From: Prosthecochloris marina
GTDB lineage: Bacteria; Bacteroidota; Chlorobiia; Chlorobiales; Chlorobiaceae
Reading direction: 5' to 3'
Assembly: GCF_003182595.1 (NCBI RefSeq)
Contig: NZ_PDNZ01000007.1
Coordinates: 165,001-194,122 of the forward strand
Length of the DNA stretch: 29,122 bases
Within the stretch, counting starts at the first letter, position 1, and every line of letters begins with the position of its first letter. Shown here one piece after another: positions 15,220 to 24,646 of this stretch. A program made the translations under genes and the position numbers. The notes under the pieces were generated by a model that was not told where the DNA came from, ran no database searches, and was given only the letters and a program-made list of their open reading frames with translations.

Positions 15220-17583
15220 TTACAACTCTATAATCGTCACTCCAACGCCACCTTCCGACCAGTCACCCAGCCTGAAACTTTTCACTGCCGGATGCTGCTT
15301 CAGGCATTGTGTCACCCTCTGACGGAGTGCACCGGTTCCCTTACCATGTACAATGGTCGCTTGCTGAACCCTGTTCAACCGTAGTTTATCGACGAAACGC
15401 TCTACTTCGCCAACAGCCTCATCTCCCTGAAGGCCCCGCAGGTCGAGTTTTGTGGACTCAAGCGGAGAAGCCGATACCGGTGGCAGTGCACGTTCGAGCT
15501 TTTTCGCTTTTGTCTTCGAAATTTTTTCAAGGTTTTTCAGTGCCGTTGACAAGCGGAACGTTCCACACTGCACAATGGCTTCTTCTCCTTGCAGGGACAC
15601 AACCTCCCCTGTAGTGTTTGTTGTAAGAACACGAACGGTATCCCCTTTCCGAATGGAAAGATCGGGCCGAAGAGAGTGCTCAAACTCTGCTGCAAGTTTT
15701 TTTTCCTCCGACAATGCAGCTTTCTTTCGATTTTCAAGCTTGTTTCGTGCAGCGGAAACAACAGCTTCGACCGGCTGTTTCCTTACATCGCGCAGGATGT
15801 CACGAATCGCTTTTTTAGCTTGCTCAATTTCATGAACCATCTCTCTCCGGGTCTTGATCTTCATCTCCCGCTCCCTGCTTTCCAGCTCTTCGACTTTTTT
15901 GCCAAGGCGTGCTTTTTCAGATGCGAGATCCTCCTTTTCTCTCTCGAGCGAATCTTTCAGTTGTACATTATGCTCAAGAGAAATCCTCAGATCATCGAGC
16001 ATAGTGTCAAGCCCGGTTCTGCCTTTATCAAGATAACTTTCTGCTCTGTCGACCACCTCCTGGCTGAACCCCATGCGCTGCATCATGGCAAAAGCAAAGC
16101 TGTTGCCGGGCAAACCTTTCACGAAACGAAACGAGGGACTCAGTGACGAACGATCAAATTCCATTGCACCGTTCACCACCCCATCTCTTCCATGGGCATA
16201 GGCTTTCAATTCTCCAAGATGTGTCGTAACAATAACTTTTGCATCCTTTGCAAGCAGTTCCTCGATAACCGAGCGCGCAATCGCGCTCCCCTCTTCAACA
16301 TCCGTCCCCGAACACAGCTCATCGATCAAAACCAGACTTTTTTCCGTTGCCGCATCGAGAATCAACCGAATTTGTTCAAGATGGGAACTGAACGTTGAAA
16401 GATCGTTCTCGATAGACTGTTCATCACCGATCTCGATAAACATTTTTTCAAAGAGCGGAAACACAGAACTTTCACTGCAGGGAACCAGAAAACCATGGGC
16501 GAGCATACAACACAAAAGACCAGCTGTTTTCATCGCCACAGACTTGCCTCCGGCATTCGGACCTGAAATAACAAGAACCTGTTCATTACCGCTCAACTCC
16601 ATATCAAGAGGAAACACCTTCTCTTTTTTCCGGCGATGAGAAACAACAAGCCATGGATGAAAACCGTCGAGTATCCGCAACGTTTTTCCTTTCCCTACTT
16701 CAGGCAATACCGAACCGGTATCGAGAGCAACCTGAGCCCGGCCATAGAGTGAATCAAACACCGCCATCAACGTCTGATTGTGCTGAACATTCTTGCGCTC
16801 TTCTCTGATACGCCCGGTCGTCTCTCTTAAAATTCGCTCGACCTCCCTACGCTCGTTTATTTCAAGATCCTGAATTCTGTTGCTCAGCTCAAGCGTTTCA
16901 GCGGGCTCTATAAACACTGTCTGCCCGGTATGGGAATAATCCTGAATAAATCCTGGAAGTTTGTATTTGTATTCAACCTTGAGACCCAGAACCAACCTGC
17001 CGTTTTTCATAGCCACAGTATCTTCCATGAGCCAACCTCTCTCCTGGCACCGCTTGAGAAGACGTGTCATTTTCTTGCGCAGTGTTTCTCTACTCTCGTT
17101 GAGTTCACGCCTCAGGGTAAAAAGACCGTCACTGGCCGTATCCCTGACCTGTGCCTGCTCATCGACAACCCGCATGATTTCATACTGAAGCGACTTTTCC
17201 AACCAAAGCTGTATTGTCAAATCGTTGAGCGAGGGATAGACCGTACGGTTTTGAAACATACATTTTCTGAGCTGCACCGAGGCACGGAGAAGATCGTGAA
17301 TATCGAGTAACTCCCTTGGTTCAAAATAGGTATCGGCTGTATCGAGTTCCCTGAGCAGTGCCCGAGTATCCGGTAAGGCGGAAAACGGCAAAGGATTGCC
17401 TTCTTCAAGAAACAGTCGTAACTCAAGTACACGCTTGAGTTCCTCCTCAAGCTTCGTATGGTCATAAAAAGGGAGTGTACCGGCAAGCTCATCCCTTCCC
17501 ATATCGGAGATACAAAAGGATGATGCATAAGCAATAATCCTGTCAAATTCCAGTTTCCTTTTTGTTATGCTATCCATCATCAT
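15220..17583 (-). CDS. mutS2: Endonuclease MutS2 (Smr-domain)
   Basis: MutS2 is a MutS-family ATPase without the mismatch-recognition domain. Members act against recombination intermediates or rescue collided ribosomes. The 787-residue length is normal. The ATPase core has Walker A GPNAGGKS at 341-348, IEIGDEQSIENDLSTFSSH, and Walker B LVLIDELCSGTD near 417-428, followed by TTHLGELK. A Lys/Glu-rich coiled coil spans roughly 515-620. The Smr nuclease domain occupies about 713-787, with LDLRG and HGKGTGALR. Three ATG codons in a row open the frame; AAGGAG lies 16 bases upstream of the first, farther than usual. It ends only 36 bases past the MITE-like element. Confidence 0.95.
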   Translation of the reverse strand: MMMDSITKRKLEFDRIIAYASSFCISDMGRDELAGTLPFYDHTKLEEELKRVLELRLFLEEGNPLPFSALPDTRALLRELDTADTYFEPRELLDIHDLLRASVQLRKCMFQNRTVYPSLNDLTIQLWLEKSLQYEIMRVVDEQAQVRDTASDGLFTLRRELNESRETLRKKMTRLLKRCQERGWLMEDTVAMKNGRLVLGLKVEYKYKLPGFIQDYSHTGQTVFIEPAETLELSNRIQDLEINERREVERILRETTGRIREERKNVQHNQTLMAVFDSLYGRAQVALDTGSVLPEVGKGKTLRILDGFHPWLVVSHRRKKEKVFPLDMELSGNEQVLVISGPNAGGKSVAMKTAGLLCCMLAHGFLVPCSESSVFPLFEKMFIEIGDEQSIENDLSTFSSHLEQIRLILDAATEKSLVLIDELCSGTDVEEGSAIARSVIEELLAKDAKVIVTTHLGELKAYAHGRDGVVNGAMEFDRSSLSPSFRFVKGLPGNSFAFAMMQRMGFSQEVVDRAESYLDKGRTGLDTMLDDLRISLEHNVQLKDSLEREKEDLASEKARLGKKVEELESREREMKIKTRREMVHEIEQAKKAIRDILRDVRKQPVEAVVSAARNKLENRKKAALSEEKKLAAEFEHSLRPDLSIRKGDTVRVLTTNTTGEVVSLQGEEAIVQCGTFRLSTALKNLEKISKTKAKKLERALPPVSASPLESTKLDLRGLQGDEAVGEVERFVDKLRLNRVQQATIVHGKGTGALRQRVTQCLKQHPAVKSFRLGDWSEGGVGVTIIEL

Positions 17584-17773
17584 CGCTGTATCCGATTAAC
17601 TCCTTTTTACTTCAACGAAAGATAAAATTAAAATGCTTTTGACCCATCTCTTCACCTGCCGCCATTACTCACTATCTGCATGCTATTTACCGGGTTTTTG
17701 CTGGAAAAAGCACCTGGTAACCGTATATTATTTGTTCCTGCCTCATGCTGCCATTAATCTAAATAATAGAAAC

Positions 17774-18139
17774 ATGGAAAAAGAGAAACTCGTCATTATT
17801 AGTACCGTAGGTAATGATAATCCCGAAAAAGCAACCTTGCCTTTCGTACTTGCAACAGCCTGTCAGTCTCTGGATACTGATGTAGTGATGTTTCTGCAAT
17901 CATCTGCGGTTGTTTTGGCAAAAAAAGGCGAAGCGGAATATATCAAGGCAGATGGCCTTGTGCCTCTCAAGGAACTGCTTGATACATTTATGGAAATGGA
18001 AGGTGCTCTTTATTTATGTTCTCCGTGCATCAAGGAAAGAGGAATTTCGATGGACGAGGTGATCGACGGCGCCAACGTTGCCGCAGCGGGAACACTGGCC
18101 AGCGAAGTAATGAGTGCAAAATCAGTAGTCACCTATTAA
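17774..18139 (+). CDS. DsrE-family sulfur-related protein
   Basis: A 121-residue protein of the DsrE/DsrF-like (YchN) fold. The start KLVIISTVGNDNPEKATLPFVLATACQSLDTDV (read in two parts) is the first beta-alpha unit with the family's TxG and ATP-like NP.KA pattern. The segment LYLCSPCIKERGI carries two cysteines in CxPC, the place where DsrE-like proteins hold their sulfur-carrying Cys. The family moves persulfide sulfur or acts as a small regulatory subunit. I chose the ATG at 17774; the frame is open to 17633 but that part is not family-like. It is divergent from mutS2 and lies at the edge of the sulfur-oxidation block. The role in that pathway is inferred from location. Confidence 0.8.
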   Translation: MEKEKLVIISTVGNDNPEKATLPFVLATACQSLDTDVVMFLQSSAVVLAKKGEAEYIKADGLVPLKELLDTFMEMEGALYLCSPCIKERGISMDEVIDGANVAAAGTLASEVMSAKSVVTY

Positions 18140-18275
18140 AAAACATTTCATTAGCAGTCTTAGCATTCAACCACAACTTCCGGCCCTCGAATATCCTATT
18201 TGCCTTTGAGGTTTCAGGAACTTGTATCGTCTACCTCCATTAACAGCCATAAGCCCCCAGTTCGATCGAGATACT

Positions 18276-18310
18276 AGGCGGATAGCAGAAAGTTTCGGTC
18301 CTATCCGCCT
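18276..18310. terminator. Hairpin between convergent dsrE-like and ykgJ-like genes
   Basis: AGGCGGATAG (18276-18285) pairs perfectly with CTATCCGCCT (18301-18310) around a 15-base loop. It lies in the 221-base space between two genes that end toward each other. No long T-run follows directly on either strand. A weaker stem (AGAGC at 18331-18335 with GCTCT at 18353-18357) is followed by a T-run on the plus strand and could end the dsrE-like transcript. A bidirectional terminator role is likely. Confidence 0.5.
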
Positions 18311-18360
18311 GGTAAAAGGCGTCAGAGGATAGAGCAAAAACAAAGCAACAAAGCTCTTTT

Positions 18361-19134
18361 TTATGCTCCCCGCAGCTTCATGGTCGGCATCCTGAACAAC
18401 GCATATTGCAACCATTTATGGGCAAAAATCATCAATTCCTCTTCATCGCTTCTGAGCTGTTCCTGCAGCTCCTCGTCAACCTCGAACACGTCAAAGAACC
18501 GGCTTTCGAAAACAAATGATTTGAACGAATCGACTTCATAACTACCCATAAAAAACATTTTCAGGCTTTTTTCATCGGGCTCCAGATCAGGACTATACAT
18601 TTTTTTATTTAAAATCAGATCCATCCAGACCTTGTTTTTATCGTCATAGAGATCGATTTCCTGCTTTTTTCGCCACTCCGCTACCGTCTGTTCTTGCTTT
18701 TCTTCAAATCCTTTGCAATGCTCTTCTTTTATCAGAAAGTAAAAATCACTCCCTTGCGCTGCGTCATTCTTGTAGACACCGAACCCGATAGGATAATACC
18801 TGCATGCAAGAGGCCGGTCATCATAGAGTGAACACCCCTCTTCTCCGACAAAACTGCACGAACCTGTTTGTGCAAGTTTCAGTTTCAGGAACGGCAGTTT
18901 CGATTCACCGTGAATAACCGGTTCGGTGTGCTTTGAAATGAATTCAGCAGATGTCATACCGAGTCGATTTTTCATCCGCAGAATATCGTAAGGGGTCAAA
19001 AAAATGTCAAGACCCCCACAGCACGTGTTATAACAGGAAAGCTCTTTATGACAGCCGAAACAGAATATGCTGTCATCGGCCAGTTTTGTCTTTTCATCGA
19101 GATTCAATCCGAGTTTGTTCAATATATTATCCAT
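18361..19134 (-). CDS. YkgJ-family cysteine-cluster protein
   Basis: A 257-residue protein of the YkgJ/PF03692 family, thought to bind zinc or an iron-sulfur cluster. The cluster residues are C25, C28, C34, C38 and C39 (FCFGCHKELSCYNTCC), then a later CSFVGEEGCSLYDDRPLACRYYPIG with three more cysteines and the RP-x-xC-x-YP signature of the family. The C-terminal third is acidic and not conserved in pattern. A GAGGT ribosome site lies just before the ATG. It follows the qmo genes on the same strand but after their terminator and after a gene on the opposite strand, so it is probably a separate transcript. No specific reaction is known; a maturation or redox role for the sulfur enzymes is speculation. 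Confidence 0.8.
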   Translation of the reverse strand: MDNILNKLGLNLDEKTKLADDSIFCFGCHKELSCYNTCCGGLDIFLTPYDILRMKNRLGMTSAEFISKHTEPVIHGESKLPFLKLKLAQTGSCSFVGEEGCSLYDDRPLACRYYPIGFGVYKNDAAQGSDFYFLIKEEHCKGFEEKQEQTVAEWRKKQEIDLYDDKNKVWMDLILNKKMYSPDLEPDEKSLKMFFMGSYEVDSFKSFVFESRFFDVFEVDEELQEQLRSDEEELMIFAHKWLQYALFRMPTMKLRGA

Positions 19135-19380
19135 GGTTACCTCTTTTATCCTTGTGATACTCCTACTAATACGCTTTGTTCGGCTTCATGACAATGCAAT
19201 GTCCGAAGGGCTTTTGTGTGTCATGGCGATTTTAAAAAGATAGTCGAAAGTTCCTGGTTTCGCAGTGTTCCTGTACGGGGAACAGAAAAAACCGGCATGG
19301 TGTTTATCATGAAAATATTGCATAAGCAGCAAAGATGGCTTATCATACTTTTTGTGGAAGGCATACCTAAATTTTGATTG

Positions 19381-19680
19381 ATGAAAAATCCTATGAAGAT
19401 CAAAGAAGCACCTCAATGCCCTCATTGCGGTACGAAGATGAAAAAATGTGAACCCCCTCCTTATAACTATGGGGATGGGCTTGGTTGGTGTACACCCTAT
19501 TTTTATATGTGCTTCAATGATGAGTGCAACCTTTATGTCAACGGCTGGAACAACCTGAAGGAAAACTACAACAAAGTCGCATCATACCGATGCATGTGTT
19601 ATCCTGACAACGGAGTTTTCGAAGCGATGTGTGTCTTTTCACCCGATGGCTTGAAAGGACAGATTATAGAAGAACACTAA
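19381..19680 (+). CDS. Small cysteine-rich putative zinc-ribbon protein
   Basis: A 99-residue protein beginning with a zinc-ribbon half, CPHCGTKMKKC (C13, C16, C23). C37 and a second pair C44/C49 (MCFNDEC) follow, then SYRCMCYP (C71, C73) and C84. Aromatic and Gly-rich stretches YNYGDGLGWCTPYFYMC and LYVNGWNNLKENY separate them. I recall similar small proteins as hypothetical proteins in sulfate-reducing Deltaproteobacteria, but this needs a search. The frame begins at TTG 19378; I take the ATG at 19381. No ribosome site is visible, and the ATG at 19393 is possible. It converges on qmoC, with a shared hairpin between them. Function unknown; its position suggests a link to the sulfur block. 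Confidence 0.7.
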   Translation: MKNPMKIKEAPQCPHCGTKMKKCEPPPYNYGDGLGWCTPYFYMCFNDECNLYVNGWNNLKENYNKVASYRCMCYPDNGVFEAMCVFSPDGLKGQIIEEH

Positions 19681-19710
19681 AAAAACGGGGATCGCCGACA
19701 AGGCGATCCC
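19679..19710 (-). terminator. Intrinsic terminator after qmoC
   Basis: On the minus strand GGGATCGCC (19702-19710) and GGCGATCCC (19688-19696) form a perfect 9-bp GC-rich stem with a five-base loop, followed by a run of seven T (19679-19685). This is a textbook factor-independent terminator reading in the qmoC direction, 47 bases after its stop. The stem begins eight bases after the stop of the convergent small gene and may serve both. Confidence 0.85.
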
Positions 19711-19756
19711 GGCACTGTACATATCATCCTTTCTTCTCGAAGAACACCCGTAGTCT

Positions 19757-20935
19757 TCACACTTCGATATCCCGCTTCAACATTTTCGTATACGTAATCG
19801 CAACCGTCCTGTAAACAAAATGTGCAAGTTTTGAATACGGCACGTAGATGATGATGTAAAAGACAAACACCAGGTGCAGGAAGTAGGTCAGATATGCGAT
19901 AACCGGCGGAAAATTCATCACCCTGAACATCTGTGCAAGCATCCCTGAAGCTCCCACAAGCAATACCATTCCGACAAACACCCAATCAAACGATGACGTG
20001 ACCGTATCAACTCCACGTTCCTTCAGCCTGTTGGCAATGATCAGACCGCCCCCGGCAAGAAGCGCAAGCGAACTGACATTGGCCAGGAGCTTGAACGTTA
20101 CCTTCAAGATCCAGACCATGGTTTCAGACCCACCAAACAGTGCAAGAATATCAGGATCGTCCACCGGGTAAGGCGACTCCCACTTCAATCCATAAAGAAA
20201 CAAGATAGCACAGAGCGTTGTAACAAAGAGACCGATAAACCCGTAAAACACGAGCATGTGAGCAATGGAACGATCCTGGTTTTCGTCGCACTTCTTGAAT
20301 TTCGAGTGGGTCATGATCTCCTTGAGCGTTTCGATAAAACTCGGCAAAAAACCTGCTTTCGGCTTCATTTGAGAACCTTCGCTTAGATTTTTCCAGAACC
20401 TTGAAATACTGACGCCGAACATAACGACCGCCAGAACCGAAAGAGGTCCGAAGATCTGATCGATATAGTGAATGGGAAAAAGCTTGGAGAAAACCACTTC
20501 GCCTTCAGGAATGCCAAGATGACCTGTCACACCGAGAACAAGCAGAAAAAACACGACCGGAATAGCAAGCGCTTGCCAGATGTTCTTCGGATCCCCGACT
20601 ATTTTCCCCATGAATTTGGGAAACGCGTTCTCCTGAATAACGCTTTTTCTCAAGATAGCGAGCACATCGCCTGGTCTGGCCCCCCTCGGGCAGTATTTCG
20701 AACAATCGTTACAGTTATGACAAAGCCATATATCGGCACTTTTGACCAGTTCATCCTTCAGGCCCCATTGCGCCATAAGCATCTCTTTTCTGGGAAACGG
20801 CCTGTCATCAGGGGATAACTGACACACAACGGAACAAGTAGCGCATTGATAGCACTTCTTCATTGTATCGGCACCGGCCTCTTTCAGCTCCCTGACAAAC
20901 TTTACATCCGGTGTAAATACAGTTTTTTCAGCCAT
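19757..20935 (-). CDS. qmoC: Quinone-interacting membrane-bound oxidoreductase subunit C
   Basis: QmoC anchors the Qmo complex, which links APS reductase to the quinone pool. The 392-residue protein fuses a ferredoxin-like domain to a cytochrome-b-type membrane domain, as in HdrC/HdrE fusions. Two [4Fe-4S] motifs are complete: C28, C31, C34, C38 and C72, C75, C78, C82 (followed by PRGARPGD). About six membrane segments span roughly 121-366, with histidines such as H226 and H354 that could ligate heme b. A strong GGAGG ribosome site lies six bases before the ATG. It is separated from qmoB by 119 bases, the longest gap within qmoABC. In sulfite oxidation the electrons would run from AprBA through QmoAB to QmoC and quinone. 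Confidence 0.94.
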   Translation of the reverse strand: MAEKTVFTPDVKFVRELKEAGADTMKKCYQCATCSVVCQLSPDDRPFPRKEMLMAQWGLKDELVKSADIWLCHNCNDCSKYCPRGARPGDVLAILRKSVIQENAFPKFMGKIVGDPKNIWQALAIPVVFFLLVLGVTGHLGIPEGEVVFSKLFPIHYIDQIFGPLSVLAVVMFGVSISRFWKNLSEGSQMKPKAGFLPSFIETLKEIMTHSKFKKCDENQDRSIAHMLVFYGFIGLFVTTLCAILFLYGLKWESPYPVDDPDILALFGGSETMVWILKVTFKLLANVSSLALLAGGGLIIANRLKERGVDTVTSSFDWVFVGMVLLVGASGMLAQMFRVMNFPPVIAYLTYFLHLVFVFYIIIYVPYSKLAHFVYRTVAITYTKMLKRDIEV

Positions 20936-21054
20936 ATATTACCTCCACATTTAACAGCTCTAAAACCAGGACAACGCGCCAAAACCTACTCGTAACGCTC
21001 CTTTGAAAGAGAAATCGTCATGTTTCTTCGCGTTGCTGTTTGCGGTTATTGTTA

Positions 21055-23307
21055 TTAGAATCCTTTGTAAGGATTTTCACCAATATCATCGATCTTCTTG
21101 GTAAACTCCTCAATTATCCCAGGCAGTTTTTCCCATTCATTTATAGCAATTTGTACCTGCTCGACCCTTTCCGCTTCAAGCATAAGACGATCAAGTGTTT
21201 CCTGGACTTTTTCAAGCCTTTCATTAGCCATCTGGCTTCCCTTGATGTAATGACACTGGTAATCATCCCCGTATTTACATCCGAGGAGCAGAATACCATC
21301 GATCCCTTTGGAAAGAGCATCGGCAATCCACACGAGGTTCAATCCGCCGAGACATCGCAACGGTATCAGCCTGATGTTGGGATTGAGATTCATCCTGTTC
21401 AGCCCCATCATATCAAAAGCAGGATATGCATCGTTTTCACAGACGAAACCAAGAATAAAGGTTCCTTCATCAGGAACTTCTATGGATTTCAAAACAGATG
21501 AAATCATATCGACACTGTAATCCTTGAATGAAATGACTCTTTGCGGACATGCTCCCATACAGACACCGCAACGGCGGCAACGAGACGGGAATTCAAGCGG
21601 AGTTCCGTCCGCTTTTTCATTATAGGCTCCGAACGGACATTCAACAGTACATCTTCTGCACTGAGTACAGCTTTCAAATCGTATTTCAGGATACGTCCGG
21701 TCCCATGTTCTGGGGTGAACGGCTCTTCCCTCTGCAGTGAGTTCGAGACACTGAATGGCTTTCAATGCGGCACCGGTTGCATCCGCTGTAGACTGAACCG
21801 CATCCATGGGATGGCGCACCGCTCCTGCAGAATAAATACCTGTTCGTCTTGTTTCGTAAGGAAAGCAGATGAAATGCGAGTCAGGAAAGCCCCATTTCAG
21901 ATGAGGCATTTCAGGCCCCTGGCGATACTTGAGGTTAAGGATCAGGCTTTCGGGCTCCAGTGCTTCGATTTCACCGTCTTCCGTCTCTTTTTTCACTATG
22001 TTTCCGATATATTCAGAAGTAAGATTGTTAACCCCTTTCTCATCGGGAACCATGCTCGAAACCATACCTGTAGCCAGCACGACCATGTCGGCCTGGATGT
22101 TCATTTTCCTGCCGAGCAGAAGATTATCCACTTCGACATAGAGACTCCCGTCAGGGGCTTCTTCTATATCGAGTATTTCTCCTTTGGCGAGAAAAACTCC
22201 CTCGTCGTCCTGCGCGGATTTATAGAAGTTTTCATACAACCCCATCGTCCTCATATCCTTGTAAATAATAAAAGCACCTGCATCAGGGTCGGACTCTCTT
22301 ACGTATTTCGCCTGTTTCAGTGACACATTGCAACACACCGTAGAACAGTACGGCACATGGTCTTCATCCCGCTGCCCTGCGCATTGCATGAATACAACGT
22401 TCTTTACCGGTTTACCGTCGGATGGTCTGAGCACCTTGCCGTTGCCGTTCTTGACAAGTTCCTCCATTTCGAGATTCGTCACCACATTCTTGTGCTTACC
22501 GTATCCCAGGTGACCGAGTTTCCCGGCATCATAAGGTTTCCAACCTGTGGCTAAAACTATAGAACCGGCATCGAACGCCTCAGCCGTTCCGCTTCGGTCT
22601 ATCGTCACCTTGTATTCGCCGGGCCCTCCTTCGATTGAGGAAATTGTAGCGCGGGTATGTATGGTGATATTCTTGTCGTTTTGAGCAGCATCGATCTTGG
22701 ATGAAACAGTAGGCTGTTCGAGCTCGGCAAACGGCGGTTTGGTCGGAAAAACCCGATACATCTTTTTAGCCCATCCTCCCAGTTCTTCAGCTTTTTCAAC
22801 CAAAACCGTTTTATAGCCGGCCTGCGACGCTTCAAGGGCCGCTGTCAGGCCGGTAACGCCACCGCCAACAACAAGAACGGTCCGATTGACATCGGCTATC
22901 TTAGGGTCGGGCAGCTCAGCTTTTTCAGCTCGTGTAATTCCCATTCTCAGATAATCGGCAGCCATCATCTGGGTCGATTCTCTGGACGCCTCATCCGAAG
23001 GCTGTGTCCAGACAACCTGCTCCCGGAGATTCACCCTCTCGACAACGTTTTTCAGAGGATCGAAATCAAACACATCGCTGTTCACTCTCGGCGAACAAGC
23101 AGCAATGACGATCTTGTTGACATCACCGTTGTTTATATCATCCTTGATAACCTGTACACCGTCTCTGCTGCAAAGGAACGGATGCGTCTTGCATACGGGC
23201 ACCCTGAACTCACTGGACGCGACCTTTTCGAGTTCTTCAATGTCCAGAGCCTCTCCAATACCGCAGTCACTGCAGAGATACACTCCTATTTTCTTTTCGT
23301 CAGCCAT
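21055..23307 (-). CDS. qmoB: Quinone-interacting membrane-bound oxidoreductase subunit B
   Basis: QmoB is an HdrA-like flavoprotein, 750 residues. The N-terminal GVYLCSDCGIGEALD region is followed by an FAD Rossmann motif (VLVVGGGVTGLTAALEA, about 146-162) and the HdrA-type CAGQRDEDHVPYCSTVCC. Two ferredoxin motifs come next, C547, C550, C553, C557 and C577, C580, C583, C587. The C-terminus from about 616 is an MvhD/FlpD-like domain (FVCENDAYPAFDMMG, RCLGGLNLVWIADAL, GCKYGDDYQCHY) with conserved cysteines C623, C652, C677 and C685. It starts three bases after the qmoA stop, and its AGGAG ribosome site lies within the last qmoA codons, so translation is probably coupled. Confidence 0.95.
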   Translation of the reverse strand: MADEKKIGVYLCSDCGIGEALDIEELEKVASSEFRVPVCKTHPFLCSRDGVQVIKDDINNGDVNKIVIAACSPRVNSDVFDFDPLKNVVERVNLREQVVWTQPSDEASRESTQMMAADYLRMGITRAEKAELPDPKIADVNRTVLVVGGGVTGLTAALEASQAGYKTVLVEKAEELGGWAKKMYRVFPTKPPFAELEQPTVSSKIDAAQNDKNITIHTRATISSIEGGPGEYKVTIDRSGTAEAFDAGSIVLATGWKPYDAGKLGHLGYGKHKNVVTNLEMEELVKNGNGKVLRPSDGKPVKNVVFMQCAGQRDEDHVPYCSTVCCNVSLKQAKYVRESDPDAGAFIIYKDMRTMGLYENFYKSAQDDEGVFLAKGEILDIEEAPDGSLYVEVDNLLLGRKMNIQADMVVLATGMVSSMVPDEKGVNNLTSEYIGNIVKKETEDGEIEALEPESLILNLKYRQGPEMPHLKWGFPDSHFICFPYETRRTGIYSAGAVRHPMDAVQSTADATGAALKAIQCLELTAEGRAVHPRTWDRTYPEIRFESCTQCRRCTVECPFGAYNEKADGTPLEFPSRCRRCGVCMGACPQRVISFKDYSVDMISSVLKSIEVPDEGTFILGFVCENDAYPAFDMMGLNRMNLNPNIRLIPLRCLGGLNLVWIADALSKGIDGILLLGCKYGDDYQCHYIKGSQMANERLEKVQETLDRLMLEAERVEQVQIAINEWEKLPGIIEEFTKKIDDIGENPYKGF

Positions 23308-23310
23308 AGT

Positions 23311-24552
23311 TTAACTCCTCACAAGACTTTGAATGCTTTTCAATGCCACGCCTGTGGCATCCTGTATGGATGTGGTAACATCTGAGGGCCTTTTAGCCAC
23401 GCCTGTAGAATAAACACCGGGAGATTTACCCGTAACGATAAACCCGTTCTCCTCGAAATTCAGCGAAGCGTTCTCGGAAACAGCAGCGGCCATACCGGTA
23501 GCCAAAACCACCATATCTGCTTTTTCATAGATCTTTTCTCCGCCTTCCACATCTTCGGAAGTAACGATGACACCGCCAGTTGCCGGATCTTCCTCTATTT
23601 TGGCGATCTTGCCTTTCATCAGTTTTATACTTTCGTCCGACTTCACCCTGTTGAGAAAATCCTCATATTTACCGGGGGTTCTCAGATCGATGTATGCGAC
23701 GACAACCTGTGAATCAGGATACTGTTCCCTGACATAGGTTGCCTGTTTGAGAGAAGCCATGCAACAAATTGCAGAGCAGTAGTTCAAGTGCTCTTCATCT
23801 CTGGATCCGGCACACTGCACAAAAACAACTTTCTTGGCCTCCTTGTTATCCGAAGGTCTCAGAATCTTTCCTTTTGTCGGACCGTTCGGAGAAGCAAGTC
23901 GCTCCATCATCATGTTGGTAATGACGTTTTTCACCTGACCGTACCTCAGATTATCCATTTTCGAGGCATCATAAGGATTCCAGCCGGTTGCGTAAACAAT
24001 ACTGCCAACGTTCAACTCAACGGTTTCGGGCTCCATGTTTAAGTCTATCGCATCATATTTGCATGCCTCGACACATTTGTCACAGGATGAATCGGTACAT
24101 GCCTCCCTGTCAACGACGTACCTCATGGGATATGCCATTTCATGCGGCAGATGTATCGCCTTGGTCTTGTCCATCCCGAAATTAAAATCATTCGGCGTCT
24201 CGACCGGGCATACTTCGGCGCAGGCATCGCATGCAGTACATTTTTCATTGACATATCTTGGGCTCACTTTGAGCCTGACCTTGTAGTTTCCCTCATCCCC
24301 GCTTACCTCCTCGACCCGGGTCATCGTATAAACGGTTATTTTGGGATTTGGCTTGATTCGTCTGAAGTTCATCTCCAGACCACAGTAGGGCGGACAAAGC
24401 TTGGGGAAATACTTGTTCAACTGAGCGACCCTTCCTCCGAGGTAAGGGTTCTTCTCAACAATAATCGTATTGTAGCCAACCTCTGCGGCTTCAACCGCAG
24501 CGGTGATCCCGCTTATACCACCTCCGACAATTAAAACAGTTTCAACTGACAT
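23311..24552 (-). CDS. qmoA: Quinone-interacting membrane-bound oxidoreductase subunit A
   Basis: QmoA is the smaller HdrA-like flavoprotein of the Qmo complex, 413 residues, cytoplasmic. The FAD motif VLIVGGGISGITAAVEA covers residues 6-22, followed by VEKNPYLGGRVAQLN. An inserted ferredoxin region has C105, C108, C111, C115 and a second set C152, C157, C160, C164 with the unusual C-x4-C-x2-C-x3-C spacing. The HdrA-type CAGSRDEEHLNYCSAICC follows near residue 270. A GAGGAG ribosome site lies a few bases before the ATG. It is 150 bases downstream of aprA, with a terminator-like hairpin between them, and is immediately followed by qmoB. Confidence 0.95.
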   Translation of the reverse strand: MSVETVLIVGGGISGITAAVEAAEVGYNTIIVEKNPYLGGRVAQLNKYFPKLCPPYCGLEMNFRRIKPNPKITVYTMTRVEEVSGDEGNYKVRLKVSPRYVNEKCTACDACAEVCPVETPNDFNFGMDKTKAIHLPHEMAYPMRYVVDREACTDSSCDKCVEACKYDAIDLNMEPETVELNVGSIVYATGWNPYDASKMDNLRYGQVKNVITNMMMERLASPNGPTKGKILRPSDNKEAKKVVFVQCAGSRDEEHLNYCSAICCMASLKQATYVREQYPDSQVVVAYIDLRTPGKYEDFLNRVKSDESIKLMKGKIAKIEEDPATGGVIVTSEDVEGGEKIYEKADMVVLATGMAAAVSENASLNFEENGFIVTGKSPGVYSTGVAKRPSDVTTSIQDATGVALKSIQSLVRS

Positions 24553-24646
24553 GATTCTCCTCTGCGGATAAACACTGATAATCTTTGAACAGGAATCGTA
24601 AACTTCTTAGTCTCTCTTCATGCATTGTATTTCTGCAAATAAAGTA

